A stretch of 64,000 nt of DNA from G963692885 sp964658655 (GCA_964658655.1 CAZZZL010000008.1:85397-149396); one strand, 5' to 3'. Positions 17,900 through 27,324 are shown, counted from the first letter of the stretch. The notes: generated from the letters alone by a model not told the origin. Numbers and translations: made by a program.

Positions 17900-18940
17900 A
17901 TGTCAGCCATGCGCAGCCTCCTGACCCTCGTTGCCGCCACCCTCGTCACCATGAACGCTCACCCGCAAACCAAGCCCGCGCACTGGGCCATCGTCCTGCA
18001 TGGCGGCGCAGGCGTCATCGAGCGTAAGACAATGGACCCCAAGACAGAAGCCGCCTACCGCGCATCCTTGTCCGAAGCATTGAAACGGGGCTCAGCGGTT
18101 CTCGACAATGGCGGCTCGTCGCTCGACGCTGTCGAGACCGCCATCCGCTACCTGGAGGATGATCCGCTGTTCAATGCAGGCAAGGGCGCCGTCTTCACAG
18201 CAGATGGCAGGAACGAACTTGACGCCGCCATCATGGATGGCGCTACTCTCAAGGCCGGAGCTGTGGCCGGCGTTACGCGCACGAAGAACCCCATCACCCT
18301 GGCCCGCGCGGTCATGGAGCAATCGCCCCACGTCATGCTGATTGGTCCCGGCGCCGACGCATTCGCAGGCGAAAAGGGTCTACAGCTAGTTGACCCCAGC
18401 TACTTCTTTACCGAGCGCCGATGGGATTCGCTCATCGAGCAACTCAAGCGGGAAAAACGTCCAATTCCTCCACGTCCGGCCAATGTCCCTCCCGCACCCG
18501 TCGCTGAAGCAGGCCCATTGGAACCGTCCGGGGCCCACAAGTTCGGCACTGTCGGCGTAGTCGCGCTCGACCGCAACGGCAACATCGCCGCGGGTACCTC
18601 GACCGGCGGGGTCCAGGCAAAACTATATGGCCGCGTCGGAGACTCTCCGATTATTGGCGCCGGCACCTACGCCTCGAACGCTTCCTGCGCAGTCTCAGCC
18701 ACCGGGGNNNNNNNNNNNNNNNNNNNNNNNNNNNNNNNNNNNNNNNNNNNNNNNNNNNNNNNNNNNNNNNNNNNNNNNNNNNNNNNNNNNNNNNNNNNNN
18801 NNNNNNNCGGGGACGGTGGAGTGATTGCGCTGACACCCGATGGGCGGATGTCATGGAGTTTTAATACACCCGGCATGTACCGCGCCCGACTTTCCGAGGG
18901 CGGCAAGCCACAGGTTTCGATCTACGCAGACGAACCGTAA
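17900..18940 (+). CDS. Isoaspartyl peptidase/L-asparaginase (Ntn hydrolase), assembly gap inside
   Basis: A secreted plant-type asparaginase of the N-terminal nucleophile superfamily. A signal peptide precedes AHWAIVLHGGAGVI. The autocleavage site with nucleophile Thr217 is HKFGTVGVVALD, and GTSTGG follows as in the family. The zymogen is normally cleaved just before this threonine into alpha and beta subunits. The 100-N gap removes part of the beta subunit; the frame is the same on both sides, so the missing length leaves remainder 1 on division by 3. Family comparison suggests the gap is longer than 100 bases. It pairs with the preceding amidohydrolase to degrade beta-aspartyl peptides or asparagine. 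Confidence 0.88.
   Translation: MSAMRSLLTLVAATLVTMNAHPQTKPAHWAIVLHGGAGVIERKTMDPKTEAAYRASLSEALKRGSAVLDNGGSSLDAVETAIRYLEDDPLFNAGKGAVFTADGRNELDAAIMDGATLKAGAVAGVTRTKNPITLARAVMEQSPHVMLIGPGADAFAGEKGLQLVDPSYFFTERRWDSLIEQLKREKRPIPPRPANVPPAPVAEAGPLEPSGAHKFGTVGVVALDRNGNIAAGTSTGGVQAKLYGRVGDSPIIGAGTYASNASCAVSATGXXXXXXXXXXXXXXXXXXXXXXXXXXXXXXXXXXGDGGVIALTPDGRMSWSFNTPGMYRARLSEGGKPQVSIYADEP
18708..18807. other. Assembly gap (100 N) in the isoaspartyl peptidase gene
   Basis: Exactly 100 unknown bases, a nominal gap. The reading frame is preserved, but the real gap is probably longer: about 45-50 residues of the beta subunit normally lie between CAVSATG and GDGGVIA. Confidence 0.99.
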
Positions 18941-19167
18941 CGAGCGCGTCAATCCGACGGCGGCAACCGCTTTTAGGCGAGTCAAACCACTTTCGTTGTA
19001 TTCCCGTAGTAACTACTTTGCTAAATTATTGCTGCAAGGCTCTTTCCCTGCTTTGGACTGCATCTTAAAATCGGAATCGCGGATTCTAACCCGTATTAAA
19101 TTGCCGTACTGAGAGATCTCCAGGCGAGCAATCAGACCAGGCTTGCCATTTTGGAGGAAAAATACAC

Positions 19168-19563
19168 ATGATGACCGTCAAGCGCGCTGCACTCTGGATC
19201 GGTAGCAGTGTTTCTATGATTGCGCTGACAGCATGCAGCCAACCGACTATCCACGGATTCAACCTGACTGCCGGCCCCGCAGCCATCAGTATTAAGCCCG
19301 GCGGCCAGGCCCAGCTCTTCGTATCGTCGACGGCAACCAACAGCGCCGCCGTCACCGCGGCGATTGTTCTGTACTACCTGCCAAACGGTGTCACCATCTC
19401 ACCGAATGCACCCACAGTCACCACCGGTTCGCAGACGATTATCCTGCTGAACGCCGCTCCTACTGCTCCCATCGGCACCACCTCAAAGGTGCAGGTCACC
19501 GGCTATGCGGACCTGGCGCAGAGCACGCAGTATGTGAACGTCAGCGTGGTCGGCAGCCAGTAG
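19168..19563 (+). CDS. Small lipoprotein with an immunoglobulin-like domain
   Basis: A 131-residue lipoprotein. The signal ends in the lipobox LTAC (IALTACSQPT), so Cys is the lipidated residue. The rest is Ser/Thr/Ala/Val-rich beta structure (AAISIKPGGQAQLFVSSTAT and YVNVSVVGSQ), like the short Ig-like repeats of bacterial surface proteins. It has no enzymatic motif. A strong ribosome-binding site (GGAGG at 19153-19157) precedes the ATG at 19168; another ATG follows directly. The 227-base upstream region contains an 11-base palindrome (GTAGTAACTAC, 19006-19016) but no clear promoter. Role unknown, probably envelope. Confidence 0.72.
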   Translation: MMTVKRAALWIGSSVSMIALTACSQPTIHGFNLTAGPAAISIKPGGQAQLFVSSTATNSAAVTAAIVLYYLPNGVTISPNAPTVTTGSQTIILLNAAPTAPIGTTSKVQVTGYADLAQSTQYVNVSVVGSQ

Positions 19564-19614
19564 TTAGTACTTGATAGCAGTGCCGGAAAGTTCCCCGCCT
19601 GCTACCCTTTTCCA

Positions 19615-20712
19615 GTGAGCTTCAGCGACTTTCTTGGCAACGAAACGACCGTCCGATTTCTGCGCGAAACCATTTCGGCGCAGCGCATTCCCCCTGCGCT
19701 GATCCTGAGCGGTGCCCGGGGTGCAGGCAAGTTTACCCTCGCCCTGATGCTTGCGCAGACGATTAATTGCTTGAATGAGCCCCTCACGAAGGGGCTGCCT
19801 GACTTCTGCGGGACCTGCGCCAACTGCACGCGCATCGCCTCTGCCCAGCCATTGGAACACCGGGTCGCCGAGGCGGTTGCGGCCCGTGAGGAACTTCGCG
19901 AAACCGACAAAAAGGAGACGCGCATTCTTATTCAGCCGCACCCTGACCTGCTCGTGGTGCCGCCCGATCCGCCACAGTTACTGATCAAGCTAGGCCAGGT
20001 CCGCTCCGTAATTCGCGGCATCTACCGTGTTCCGGCGCAGGCGCGTCGCGCGATCTATATTTTCACCGGTAGCGCCTTTATGAAAGAGGCTGCCAATTCC
20101 CTGCTCAAAGTACTGGAGGAACCGCCGCCCCACGCCAGCATCTTTCTGCTTGCAGAAAATATCAGCGAACTGCTTCCGACCATTCGTTCCCGCGCTGCCA
20201 TCTTTCGCCTTGGAGCCTTACCGGTTGAAGCGATCCAGGCGTTGATTGCAGCGCGGAGACCTGACCTTCGGCCACAGCAGCGGGCTCTGGTCGCCCGACT
20301 TGCGGAAGGTACAGTGGGCCGTGCACTCACCCTGGATATGGAGACGTATCTCGCCGGCCGCAAAGACGCAATCGTCCTGCTCCGCCACGCAACGACGGCT
20401 CCCGATCACTCGGAACTTTTCAAAGCAACCGAAACCTATCGCGCAGGAGCGGACGGCGCGGAGAAGACGACTGCCTTGTTGCGGGCGTTTTCCTCGCTGC
20501 TGGAAGATCTGCTATTGCTCCAGGCCGGGGCGGCATCGCTCGTTCGAAATATCGATATCATCCCTGAACTCGAGCGCATCTCCGGCTCCATCACTCCTTC
20601 ATGGATTGAAAGCGCGTCGCGCGGGCTGGATCAAGTGGAGTCAGGAATGCGTCGGAATCTGCTGCGTTCCCTATCGCTCGACAACTTCGCTGCAACAATC
20701 ACGCGGGCCTGA
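19615..20712 (+). CDS. holB: DNA polymerase III subunit delta'
   Basis: A 365-residue clamp-loader subunit that helps place the sliding clamp on DNA. It starts with GTG. The AAA+ fold contains a degenerate P-loop GARGAGKFT (33-41) and the zinc-binding cysteine set Cys52, Cys65, Cys68 and Cys71 (DFCGTCANC), as in other delta' proteins. The sensor/arginine region is in PTIRSRAAIFRLG. The zinc set supports delta' rather than the catalytic tau/gamma protein, which is usually longer. It is not adjacent to tmk, which lies upstream on the same strand behind a P450 and peptidase genes. Confidence 0.87.
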   Translation: MSFSDFLGNETTVRFLRETISAQRIPPALILSGARGAGKFTLALMLAQTINCLNEPLTKGLPDFCGTCANCTRIASAQPLEHRVAEAVAAREELRETDKKETRILIQPHPDLLVVPPDPPQLLIKLGQVRSVIRGIYRVPAQARRAIYIFTGSAFMKEAANSLLKVLEEPPPHASIFLLAENISELLPTIRSRAAIFRLGALPVEAIQALIAARRPDLRPQQRALVARLAEGTVGRALTLDMETYLAGRKDAIVLLRHATTAPDHSELFKATETYRAGADGAEKTTALLRAFSSLLEDLLLLQAGAASLVRNIDIIPELERISGSITPSWIESASRGLDQVESGMRRNLLRSLSLDNFAATITRA

Positions 20713-20902
20713 TGCCAGCTTCGCAGGACCCAGCACCTTTGTGGTCTGCTTCCCGACGAATCCCGTTGCGGTAGCCATCGCTGTTGCGTAGTATTCGAAT
20801 CCAGAGCCCAAAAATACATCATGATTCAAGCCGATCCTCCCGCATGCCCGAATGGGACCACGGAGGGACTGTTCGGGTCCAACTGGCATACTTCGCATAT
20901 CT

Positions 20903-21325
20903 ATGGCTAACTCTTCTGTCCTACCGCCGCCGGTTCTCCCGGAGCCAAACGACACATCACAGGCACCGCGCGACATGCACGTTGTGCCTGCAGGCTCAAG
21001 AAAGCTGGTGCGACCCCCAGTCTCGAAGAGTGTTGCCCAACGCCACTCCTATCGCCACGGTGAGACGACCCTGATGGCTCACCAGGCGCTGGCCGATCAC
21101 GCCATTGCCTCGGCAGGTCACGACAGTTCGCATGCAGAAGCGTTCTATTTCCAGAAACAGGTGCAGACCCAGACCTTGATGTGTTTTGTCCTCGAAGACG
21201 GGGAAAAGCTCGAAGGCTACATCGAGTGGTACGACCGGAACGCGATTAAGATCCGTCATAGTACCCGTACGCTCATTTACAAAGCAGGCATCAAGTATTT
21301 GTATAAGGCTGGGGAAAAGACATAA
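20903..21325 (+). CDS. Hfq-like Sm-fold RNA-binding protein with an N-terminal extension
   Basis: A 140-residue protein. Residues 82-137 form an Sm core resembling bacterial Hfq: FYFQKQVQTQTLMCFVLEDG followed by EKLEGYIEWYDRNAIKI (Sm1) and IYKAGIKYLYK (Sm2, where Hfq has YKHA). Hfq forms a hexameric ring that binds small RNAs and mRNAs. The 81-residue N-terminal extension is unlike standard Hfq (about 70-100 residues in total): it is proline-rich at first, then His/Ala-rich. The ATG at 20903 is chosen because the frame upstream is open but unlikely to be coding. It is convergent with the sua5 gene, 9 bases away. The Hfq assignment is by sequence pattern only; an Sm-fold protein of other function is possible. 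Confidence 0.7.
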   Translation: MANSSVLPPPVLPEPNDTSQAPRDMHVVPAGSRKLVRPPVSKSVAQRHSYRHGETTLMAHQALADHAIASAGHDSSHAEAFYFQKQVQTQTLMCFVLEDGEKLEGYIEWYDRNAIKIRHSTRTLIYKAGIKYLYKAGEKT

Positions 21326-21334
21326 ACCCTGAAA

Positions 21335-22387
21335 TCAACCCGCTGACTTCGCTGCCTTCGTCAGCCTGTCCCGCAGAGCCGCCCCAATTCCTGCCCCTGG
21401 CGGCAGTGGACACAAAATAATTTCGACGCCCTGTCCGTCGAGCGCGCGCAATCCGGCGAACAGTTTTAGCGCCATCTCGTCCGGATGGGTCCACCTGCCC
21501 CAGCGCCATACGGTAATCCCAGTTTCGGCAAAGCTGACGAAATCTTCCGGCAGCAGGACGCCCACGCGCTTTCCTTTCGCCGCAAGAACAGCGTCTCGTA
21601 AGGCTCGTTCGATGTCCCCACCCTCTATCAGTATCAGCCGGGCCCGAGGCGCGTAGTGCCTCATGCCAACTCCCGGGGACGGCAGGGATGCCGGCGGCAC
21701 ACCCTCCATCGCCGGTGTCTCAGTGAAAGAAACAAGGCCGGGTACCAGCAGCTGCAACTGTTCAATGGAAACCATTCCATGGCGGTACAGGGTCGGAGGC
21801 ACTGCACTCGCATCGATCACGGTGGATTCCAGTCCAAGCGTAGTAGGCCCCCCGTCCAGGATGGCATCGATTCTTCCATTTAGGTCCTCGAGGACGTGCT
21901 GCGCAGTGGTAGGACTGGTGCGCCCAAACGAATTGGCGCTGGGGGCGGCAATGGGGAGCCCTGCATGTGCGATCAGTGCCTGCGCGACCGGGTGAAGCGG
22001 GCGACGTACGCCGATCTTCTGCCGTCCGGCGCTCACCAATGTTGGCACTCGGTCACTTCGCGGCAGCAACAGGGTTAGAGGGCCGGGCCAGAATGTCTTC
22101 ATCAGCGAATGCTCGACAGTCGAGACATTGGTCGCGACAGTTAACAACATCTCCGCGGGCCCAATATGGACGATCAGCGGGTCCCACGAGGGTCTCTGCT
22201 TGGCCAGAAATATCTTCTCGACTGCCGCTGCGTCCAGCGCGTTGGCCCCCAGTCCGTAGACTGTCTCCGTCGGAAACGCAACTGTCCCCCCGTCCCGCAA
22301 TATCTGCGCCGCGCGGCCCATGGACGCACCCGAAGAGGGCCCGGCGATGTCCCGTATATCGATCGGCAGGATAAGTGTCTGACTCAT
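21335..22387 (-). CDS. sua5: L-threonylcarbamoyladenylate synthase (Sua5/YciO/YrdC family)
   Basis: A 350-residue long-form Sua5: an N-terminal YrdC catalytic domain plus a C-terminal Sua5 domain. It makes threonylcarbamoyl-AMP from threonine, bicarbonate and ATP, the first step of the t6A37 modification of ANN-decoding tRNAs. The catalytic domain starts with GGTVAFPTETVYGLGANA and includes the substrate loop AKQRPSWDPLIVH. The ATG at 22387 is preceded on its strand by AAAGGA at a fitting distance. The frame is open upstream, but that region overlaps the divergent CYTH gene. It is monocistronic here and convergent with the Hfq-like gene. Confidence 0.92.
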   Translation of the reverse strand: MSQTLILPIDIRDIAGPSSGASMGRAAQILRDGGTVAFPTETVYGLGANALDAAAVEKIFLAKQRPSWDPLIVHIGPAEMLLTVATNVSTVEHSLMKTFWPGPLTLLLPRSDRVPTLVSAGRQKIGVRRPLHPVAQALIAHAGLPIAAPSANSFGRTSPTTAQHVLEDLNGRIDAILDGGPTTLGLESTVIDASAVPPTLYRHGMVSIEQLQLLVPGLVSFTETPAMEGVPPASLPSPGVGMRHYAPRARLILIEGGDIERALRDAVLAAKGKRVGVLLPEDFVSFAETGITVWRWGRWTHPDEMALKLFAGLRALDGQGVEIILCPLPPGAGIGAALRDRLTKAAKSAG

Positions 22388-22450
22388 TTTCCTTTCAATA
22401 TCCCGTCGATCCGCTAAGAGCTTTGTGAGTTTTGCGGTAGACTCGCCCGT

Positions 22451-23023
22451 ATGCAGTCGCTTGAAACCGAGGTAAAGTTTTGCGTTCGCGATCGTGCTGT
22501 CCTGGAACAGAATCTCCAGGCGAGCGCGTTCCAACTTGTCACGCCCAGCACCTTCGAACGCAATACGCTTTACGATACCGCAGACCGAAGCCTGCGTGCC
22601 CGTCGCCAAATTCTGCGCGTGCGCCAATATGGCGAGAAGTGGGTCGTCACCCACAAACGCACACCGGACGACAGCGACGATCAGGAATCACATAAGCATC
22701 GTGTCGAGACCGAGACTGAAGTTGAGGACGGGGATGCCATCGCCAGCATCTTCACCATGCTCGGTTTCAAACCAGCCTTCATCTACGAAAAGTGGCGTAC
22801 AGAGTTCGCTGACGGTCGCGGCCACTGCGTGATCGACGAGACGCCAATCGGCCTGTTTGCTGAACTCGAAGGCCCGGATGACTGGATTGACACCATGGTC
22901 CCTCGGCTGGGGGTCGCGGACGCCGACGTGATGACCCTTAGCTATGGACGCCTTTTTGAGAAGTGGAAGCTGGACACCGGGAGCACTGCGGAACACTTTA
23001 CTTTCGAACATGTCAGGGTTTGA
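22451..23023 (+). CDS. CYTH domain protein (class IV adenylate cyclase/triphosphatase family)
   Basis: A 190-residue CYTH-fold protein with the hallmark ExExK motif ETEVK (residues 5-9) and charged beta strands such as RVRQYGEKWVVTHK. CYTH proteins bind triphosphate substrates with divalent metals and act as adenylate cyclases (AC2), thiamine triphosphatases or inorganic triphosphatases. The C-terminal YGRLFEKWKLD is common in the prokaryotic class. It is divergent from sua5, with 63 bases between the start codons, and convergent with secA. Which of these reactions it performs cannot be decided. Confidence 0.85.
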   Translation: MQSLETEVKFCVRDRAVLEQNLQASAFQLVTPSTFERNTLYDTADRSLRARRQILRVRQYGEKWVVTHKRTPDDSDDQESHKHRVETETEVEDGDAIASIFTMLGFKPAFIYEKWRTEFADGRGHCVIDETPIGLFAELEGPDDWIDTMVPRLGVADADVMTLSYGRLFEKWKLDTGSTAEHFTFEHVRV

Positions 23024-23157
23024 AAGCCGGTAGGTTCAAGCGGCGTGACCGCAGGTAATTCTATCGGCTTCTCTAGTCGGCGAGGGCCTCGACTCGGGGC
23101 TTTGAGGTGGTGTTCAGCAGATAACTGGAATTCCGATTGTGACGACCCTGGGTTTAA

Positions 23158-26100
23158 CTAGGCGCCGTGGCACTTTTTGTATTTCTTGCCGGACCCGCAA
23201 GGGCACGGGGCATTGGGCCCGACCTTATCGCCAGTGCGACGCTGGATGTCGCTTCCGTTTGCGGTAGTGTCGCTGGCGCCCGCGCTGCGTGACATTTCCA
23301 GTTCCCGTTCCTTCTTGCGCATAAAGTCGCGCTCGATGGCGTCAATCGTTGTCGAGGGTGCCCGCACCGGTACAGCAACTTGCTGTTGACCAGGTCGTTC
23401 ATCTGACACCGGCGCCTGGGCTCCCTTTCCGTTTGTTGCACCGAGCGCACCTGCTAGCGATTGCTGGCTGCGTGAGTCCGCAGATCCATCTCGACTCGCT
23501 CCCGCAGGTGCCGACAAATGAGGATGGCTTCCGGCCTCAAGATCCAGTGGGCCCTCATCCCCCTCTACTGGTCGCTGCGGCGGCTGCGTGATGGGCTGGC
23601 CGTCGGGCCCTACGATCTGCATCAGGAAGAGGTACCGAACTGTATCCTCCTGGAAGCGATTCATCATCGCTTCGAACATGTCGAATGACTCTTTCTTGTA
23701 TGCGACCAACGGGTCCTGCTGGCCGTAGCCGCGCAGTCCTATACCCTCCTTCAAGTGGTCCATGTTGAGCAGATGGTCCTTCCACAAACCATCCAGGACA
23801 CTCAACATGATCATGCGCTCATGAAAGCGCATCGCATTGCCACCAAGGATCAGTTCCTTCATCTCATACTTTTCCTTGAGACGACTGAACAGGGTTTCAC
23901 CAAGTTCATGGCGGTTCAACTGTCCAACATCAATCCCTTCCACCTCGAGATCGAGCCCGAACTGTTCAAGCAGTTTTGCTTTCAGACCGGAAACATCCCA
24001 CTGGTCCGGATGCATGGCTTCTGGCGTATGCTGTTCCATGATCGCACTCAAGATATTGGAGACGTAGTCCTCTAGAATGAGCAGCTTCTGATCAAGACCT
24101 TCAAGCAGTTGATGACGTGTTCCATACACCGCTTCGCGCTGCTTATTCATCACATCGTCGTACTCGAGCAGGTGTTTCCGGGCATCGAAGTTCTGCGCCT
24201 CGACTGCTTTCTGTGCTGACTCGATCCGGTTTGTGATCATCTTGGACTCGATGGGAACTCCCTCTTCCATGCCCAGACGCTGCAGCAGGGTCGAGACCCA
24301 CTCCTTTGCGAAAATGCGCATCAGGTCATCTTCGAGTGACAGGTAGAAGCGAGAGGCCCCGGGGTCACCCTGGCGCCCCGCACGGCCGCGCAACTGGTTG
24401 TCAACGCGCCGTGACTCATGGCGCTCGGTCCCGATGATGTGCAAGCCCCCAGCCGCCAGGACTTCTTCGCGCTCGCGGTTCGCATTGGCCTGGTGCACGG
24501 CGAATGTTCTGTCCCAGTGCTCCTGCATGGTCTCGAATTCCTGGCCCTGGTAGTAAAAGCGCATCATGCCTGGACCAGCCATGGGAGAGATTGCACCTTC
24601 TGCAGCACTGACAGCACGTGCCAGTCCCCGTTTCAACAGGTCCTGCTTGGCGACGAATTCCGCATTGCCTCCGAGCAGAATATCCGTACCGCGGCCGGCC
24701 ATGTTGGTCGCGATGGTGACCATGCCCAGTCGTCCCGCCTGGGCCACAATTTCGGCCTCACGCTCGTGATATTTCGCGTTTAAAACGACATGTTTTACAC
24801 CTTTATTGCGCAAAATCGTCGATAAAAGCTCTGATTTCTCGATGGAAGTGGTACCAACCAGTACTGGCTGCTTCTCTTCGTGGAGACGCGCAATCTCATC
24901 CGCGACCGCAAAATATTTTTCCTGCGCCGTGCGGAAGACAACGTCCTGCGCCTCGATGCGGCGCATCTCGCGGTTTGTTGGAACCACCACGATCTCGAGC
25001 TTGTAGATCTTGTCGAACTCCGTCGCCTCCGTCTCGGCAGTTCCGGTCATGCCGGAAAGTTTCGAGTAGAGCCGGAAGTAATTCTGGAAGGTGATGGTTG
25101 CCAGCGTCTGATCCTCACGGCGGATGTTGACACCTTCCTTGGCTTCGATCGCCTGGTGCAGACCATCGGACCAGCGACGGCCCGGCATCAATCGGCCGGT
25201 GAACTCGTCGACGATGATGACCTCACCATCCTTGACGACGTATCCGACATCGCGGCGGTAAAGATGGTGGGCCTTAATCGCGACCTCGACGTGGTGTTTA
25301 AGTTCCCAGTTCTCTACCTCGGCTATGTTGCCGATGCCGAGCAGTCCTTCAATCTTCTCCCAGCCCTCATCCGTGACGGTGATGGTCTTGTGCTTCTCAT
25401 CGATGACGAAGTCACCGGTCAGAATCTTGTCCTCGCCCCGGGTGATCTCTTCGCCCATTTCGAGGCTCGGGATAATGCGATTCACGCGCGCGTATTTATC
25501 GGTGGTCTGATCCGTGGGGCCGCTGATAATAAGCGGGGTACGTGCCTCGTCAATCAGAATGGAATCGACTTCATCGACGATGGCGAAGTAGTTCCCGCGC
25601 TGAACGCATTCAGCCAGTTCGAATTTCATATTGTCGCGCAGGTAGTCGAATCCAAACTCATTGTTCGTGCCGTAGGTGATGTCGGCGGCGTAGGCCTGGC
25701 GGCGCTGGGCGTCATCCAGGTCATGCACGATTACGCCAACGGACAAACCCAGGTACTCGTAAATTTTGCCCATCCATTCGGCATCGCGCTTCGCCAAGTA
25801 GTCATTCACCGTGATGACGTGGACGCCATGACCGGCGAGCGCGTTCAGGTAACAGGCCAGGGTCGCGACGAGCGTCTTGCCCTCACCGGTGCGCATTTCG
25901 GCAATCTTGCCCTGGTGCAGTACCATCCCGCCTATTAGCTGCACATCAAAATGGCGCATGCCGAGGATTCGCCGTCCAGCTTCGCGGACCACCGCGAAGG
26001 CCTCCGGCAACAACTCATCAAGCACCTGCTTTTCTGCAAGTTTCCGCGCAGACTTGTCTTCGTCGCTGTCCGTGATGGTCCCTGTACCGATGCCGTCAAG

Positions 26101-26271
26101 ACGGGCAGCAATACGGGCTTTGAACTCGTTGGTCTTATTGCGCAGGTCTGCATGGGAAAGCGCCTGCATTTGCGGCTCAAGTTCACCGATGGTGGCAACA
26201 GTCGGCATCAGCCGCTTCACGATGCGCTCGTTGCTGGTGCCAAAAATCTTCGTGAGAGTACTACCGATCAA
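23158..26271 (-). CDS. secA: Preprotein translocase ATPase SecA
   Basis: A 1037-residue SecA, the motor that pushes unfolded precursors through SecYEG. Motifs: N-terminal MIGSTLTKIFG, Walker A in MRTGEGKTLVAT (about 126-133), the DEAD-type box in VDEVDSILIDEARTPLIISG, and later GRAGRQGDPGASRFYLS. The C-terminus ends in a SEC-C zinc motif (CPCGSGKKYKKCHG), which binds SecB and/or lipid. It begins with TTG (26271-26269), behind AAGG; the start is set by the typical SecA N-terminus. It is about 130 residues longer than E. coli SecA because of the Ala/Gln/Pro-rich linker before the SEC-C motif. The next genes on this strand (xerC, xerD) lie upstream of it. Confidence 0.97.
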   Translation of the reverse strand: MIGSTLTKIFGTSNERIVKRLMPTVATIGELEPQMQALSHADLRNKTNEFKARIAARLDGIGTGTITDSDEDKSARKLAEKQVLDELLPEAFAVVREAGRRILGMRHFDVQLIGGMVLHQGKIAEMRTGEGKTLVATLACYLNALAGHGVHVITVNDYLAKRDAEWMGKIYEYLGLSVGVIVHDLDDAQRRQAYAADITYGTNNEFGFDYLRDNMKFELAECVQRGNYFAIVDEVDSILIDEARTPLIISGPTDQTTDKYARVNRIIPSLEMGEEITRGEDKILTGDFVIDEKHKTITVTDEGWEKIEGLLGIGNIAEVENWELKHHVEVAIKAHHLYRRDVGYVVKDGEVIIVDEFTGRLMPGRRWSDGLHQAIEAKEGVNIRREDQTLATITFQNYFRLYSKLSGMTGTAETEATEFDKIYKLEIVVVPTNREMRRIEAQDVVFRTAQEKYFAVADEIARLHEEKQPVLVGTTSIEKSELLSTILRNKGVKHVVLNAKYHEREAEIVAQAGRLGMVTIATNMAGRGTDILLGGNAEFVAKQDLLKRGLARAVSAAEGAISPMAGPGMMRFYYQGQEFETMQEHWDRTFAVHQANANREREEVLAAGGLHIIGTERHESRRVDNQLRGRAGRQGDPGASRFYLSLEDDLMRIFAKEWVSTLLQRLGMEEGVPIESKMITNRIESAQKAVEAQNFDARKHLLEYDDVMNKQREAVYGTRHQLLEGLDQKLLILEDYVSNILSAIMEQHTPEAMHPDQWDVSGLKAKLLEQFGLDLEVEGIDVGQLNRHELGETLFSRLKEKYEMKELILGGNAMRFHERMIMLSVLDGLWKDHLLNMDHLKEGIGLRGYGQQDPLVAYKKESFDMFEAMMNRFQEDTVRYLFLMQIVGPDGQPITQPPQRPVEGDEGPLDLEAGSHPHLSAPAGASRDGSADSRSQQSLAGALGATNGKGAQAPVSDERPGQQQVAVPVRAPSTTIDAIERDFMRKKERELEMSRSAGASDTTANGSDIQRRTGDKVGPNAPCPCGSGKKYKKCHGA

Positions 26272-26334
26272 GGGGAATCCTTACCAAAACTCTAGGTTTG
26301 CGAACCAACTTCTATTTTACGCGACGGGGACGGT

Positions 26335-27324
26335 TTAGCGGGCCCGCGGATGGGTGCGGTCGTAGACACGGGTGATCTGGCTGGTGGTCAGTTGGGTGTA
26401 CCGTTCGGTAGTCGACAGCCGCTCGTGCCCCAGCATCTCCTGGATGGCCCTCAGGTCCGCTCCCTCCTCCAACATGTGGGTTCCGAAGGCGTGTCGCAGT
26501 GTGTGCGGATGAGTTTCCGCAGGTAGACCATGGGCGACGGCGACAGATTTGAGGATGCGTCCGACGCTCCGGGTGGTCAGGCGGACCTCGGCGTCGCGCC
26601 CCAGACCGGGCTTCACACGGCTGCTGATGAGTAACGCGGGTGAACTGCGGCCTGCCTGTTTCAGCCTCTTTTCCCGTTCCGGAAGATAAGCGCGGAGCGC
26701 GAGGCTAACGGCGTCGCCAAGAGGCACGTGGCGTTCTTTCTTTCCCTTGCCCCGCACCAGGATGGCCTCATTCGCCCAGTGAATATCCGCGAGATTGATA
26801 CCGCACAACTCTGCATTGCGGATGCCTGCCCCATACAGCAATTCAAAGATGACCCGGTCACGCATCGCCCAGGTCCCGCTCTCGGTGTGACTGCCCGGCA
26901 GCGGTGCGAGGCGGTTGGCCGTCCGATTCATCTGCTCGATCGTCGGCACTCTTGGCAGATGCTTTGGCAGCTTTGGGGTAGCGACCAGGCGCGCCGGATT
27001 TTGTTCGACATACCCCATTCGCGCAAGCCACTTGTACCACGACCGGATAGCCGCGAGCGCCCGCGCAGTGGAGGCTTTCGAAAGCGCCGGTCTGCTTTTT
27101 GCCACAGGGCTCAACAGCGTCCCAAGGTATGCGCGGATCTGAGTGTGCTCTACCGCGCCGAGCGAGCAATCCGCTCCATTTTGAGCGATCAGGTAATTCG
27201 CGAAGGTACGGATTTCCCGCGTATACGCTCGCAGGGTATGCGGCGATGCACCACGTTCATTCGCAAGCATGGATAGGAAACTCGCTGCCATGCGCAGGAC
27301 TTCCGGCGTGGTCTCTTTCTTCAC
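26335..27324 (-). CDS. xerC: Tyrosine recombinase XerC-type
   Basis: A 329-residue tyrosine recombinase: a SAM-like N-terminal domain (PHTLRAYTREIRTFANYL) and the catalytic core. Active-site residues are Arg in YGAGIRNAELC, His/Arg in HPHTLRHAFG, His in LGHERLSTTERY and the nucleophile Tyr in that same motif. XerC and XerD together resolve chromosome dimers at dif. It starts with GTG, overlapping the stop of the upstream recombinase (GTGA at 27321-27324), so translation is coupled. Calling it XerC rather than XerD rests on the paralogue pair and is uncertain. It lies directly upstream of secA, with 63 bases between. Confidence 0.86.
   Translation of the reverse strand: MKKETTPEVLRMAASFLSMLANERGASPHTLRAYTREIRTFANYLIAQNGADCSLGAVEHTQIRAYLGTLLSPVAKSRPALSKASTARALAAIRSWYKWLARMGYVEQNPARLVATPKLPKHLPRVPTIEQMNRTANRLAPLPGSHTESGTWAMRDRVIFELLYGAGIRNAELCGINLADIHWANEAILVRGKGKKERHVPLGDAVSLALRAYLPEREKRLKQAGRSSPALLISSRVKPGLGRDAEVRLTTRSVGRILKSVAVAHGLPAETHPHTLRHAFGTHMLEEGADLRAIQEMLGHERLSTTERYTQLTTSQITRVYDRTHPRAR

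Noticed and set aside
24880..25938. 352-codon plus-strand frame within secA
   Set aside because: It lies wholly antisense to a highly conserved SecA and has the composition expected of a high-G+C shadow frame.
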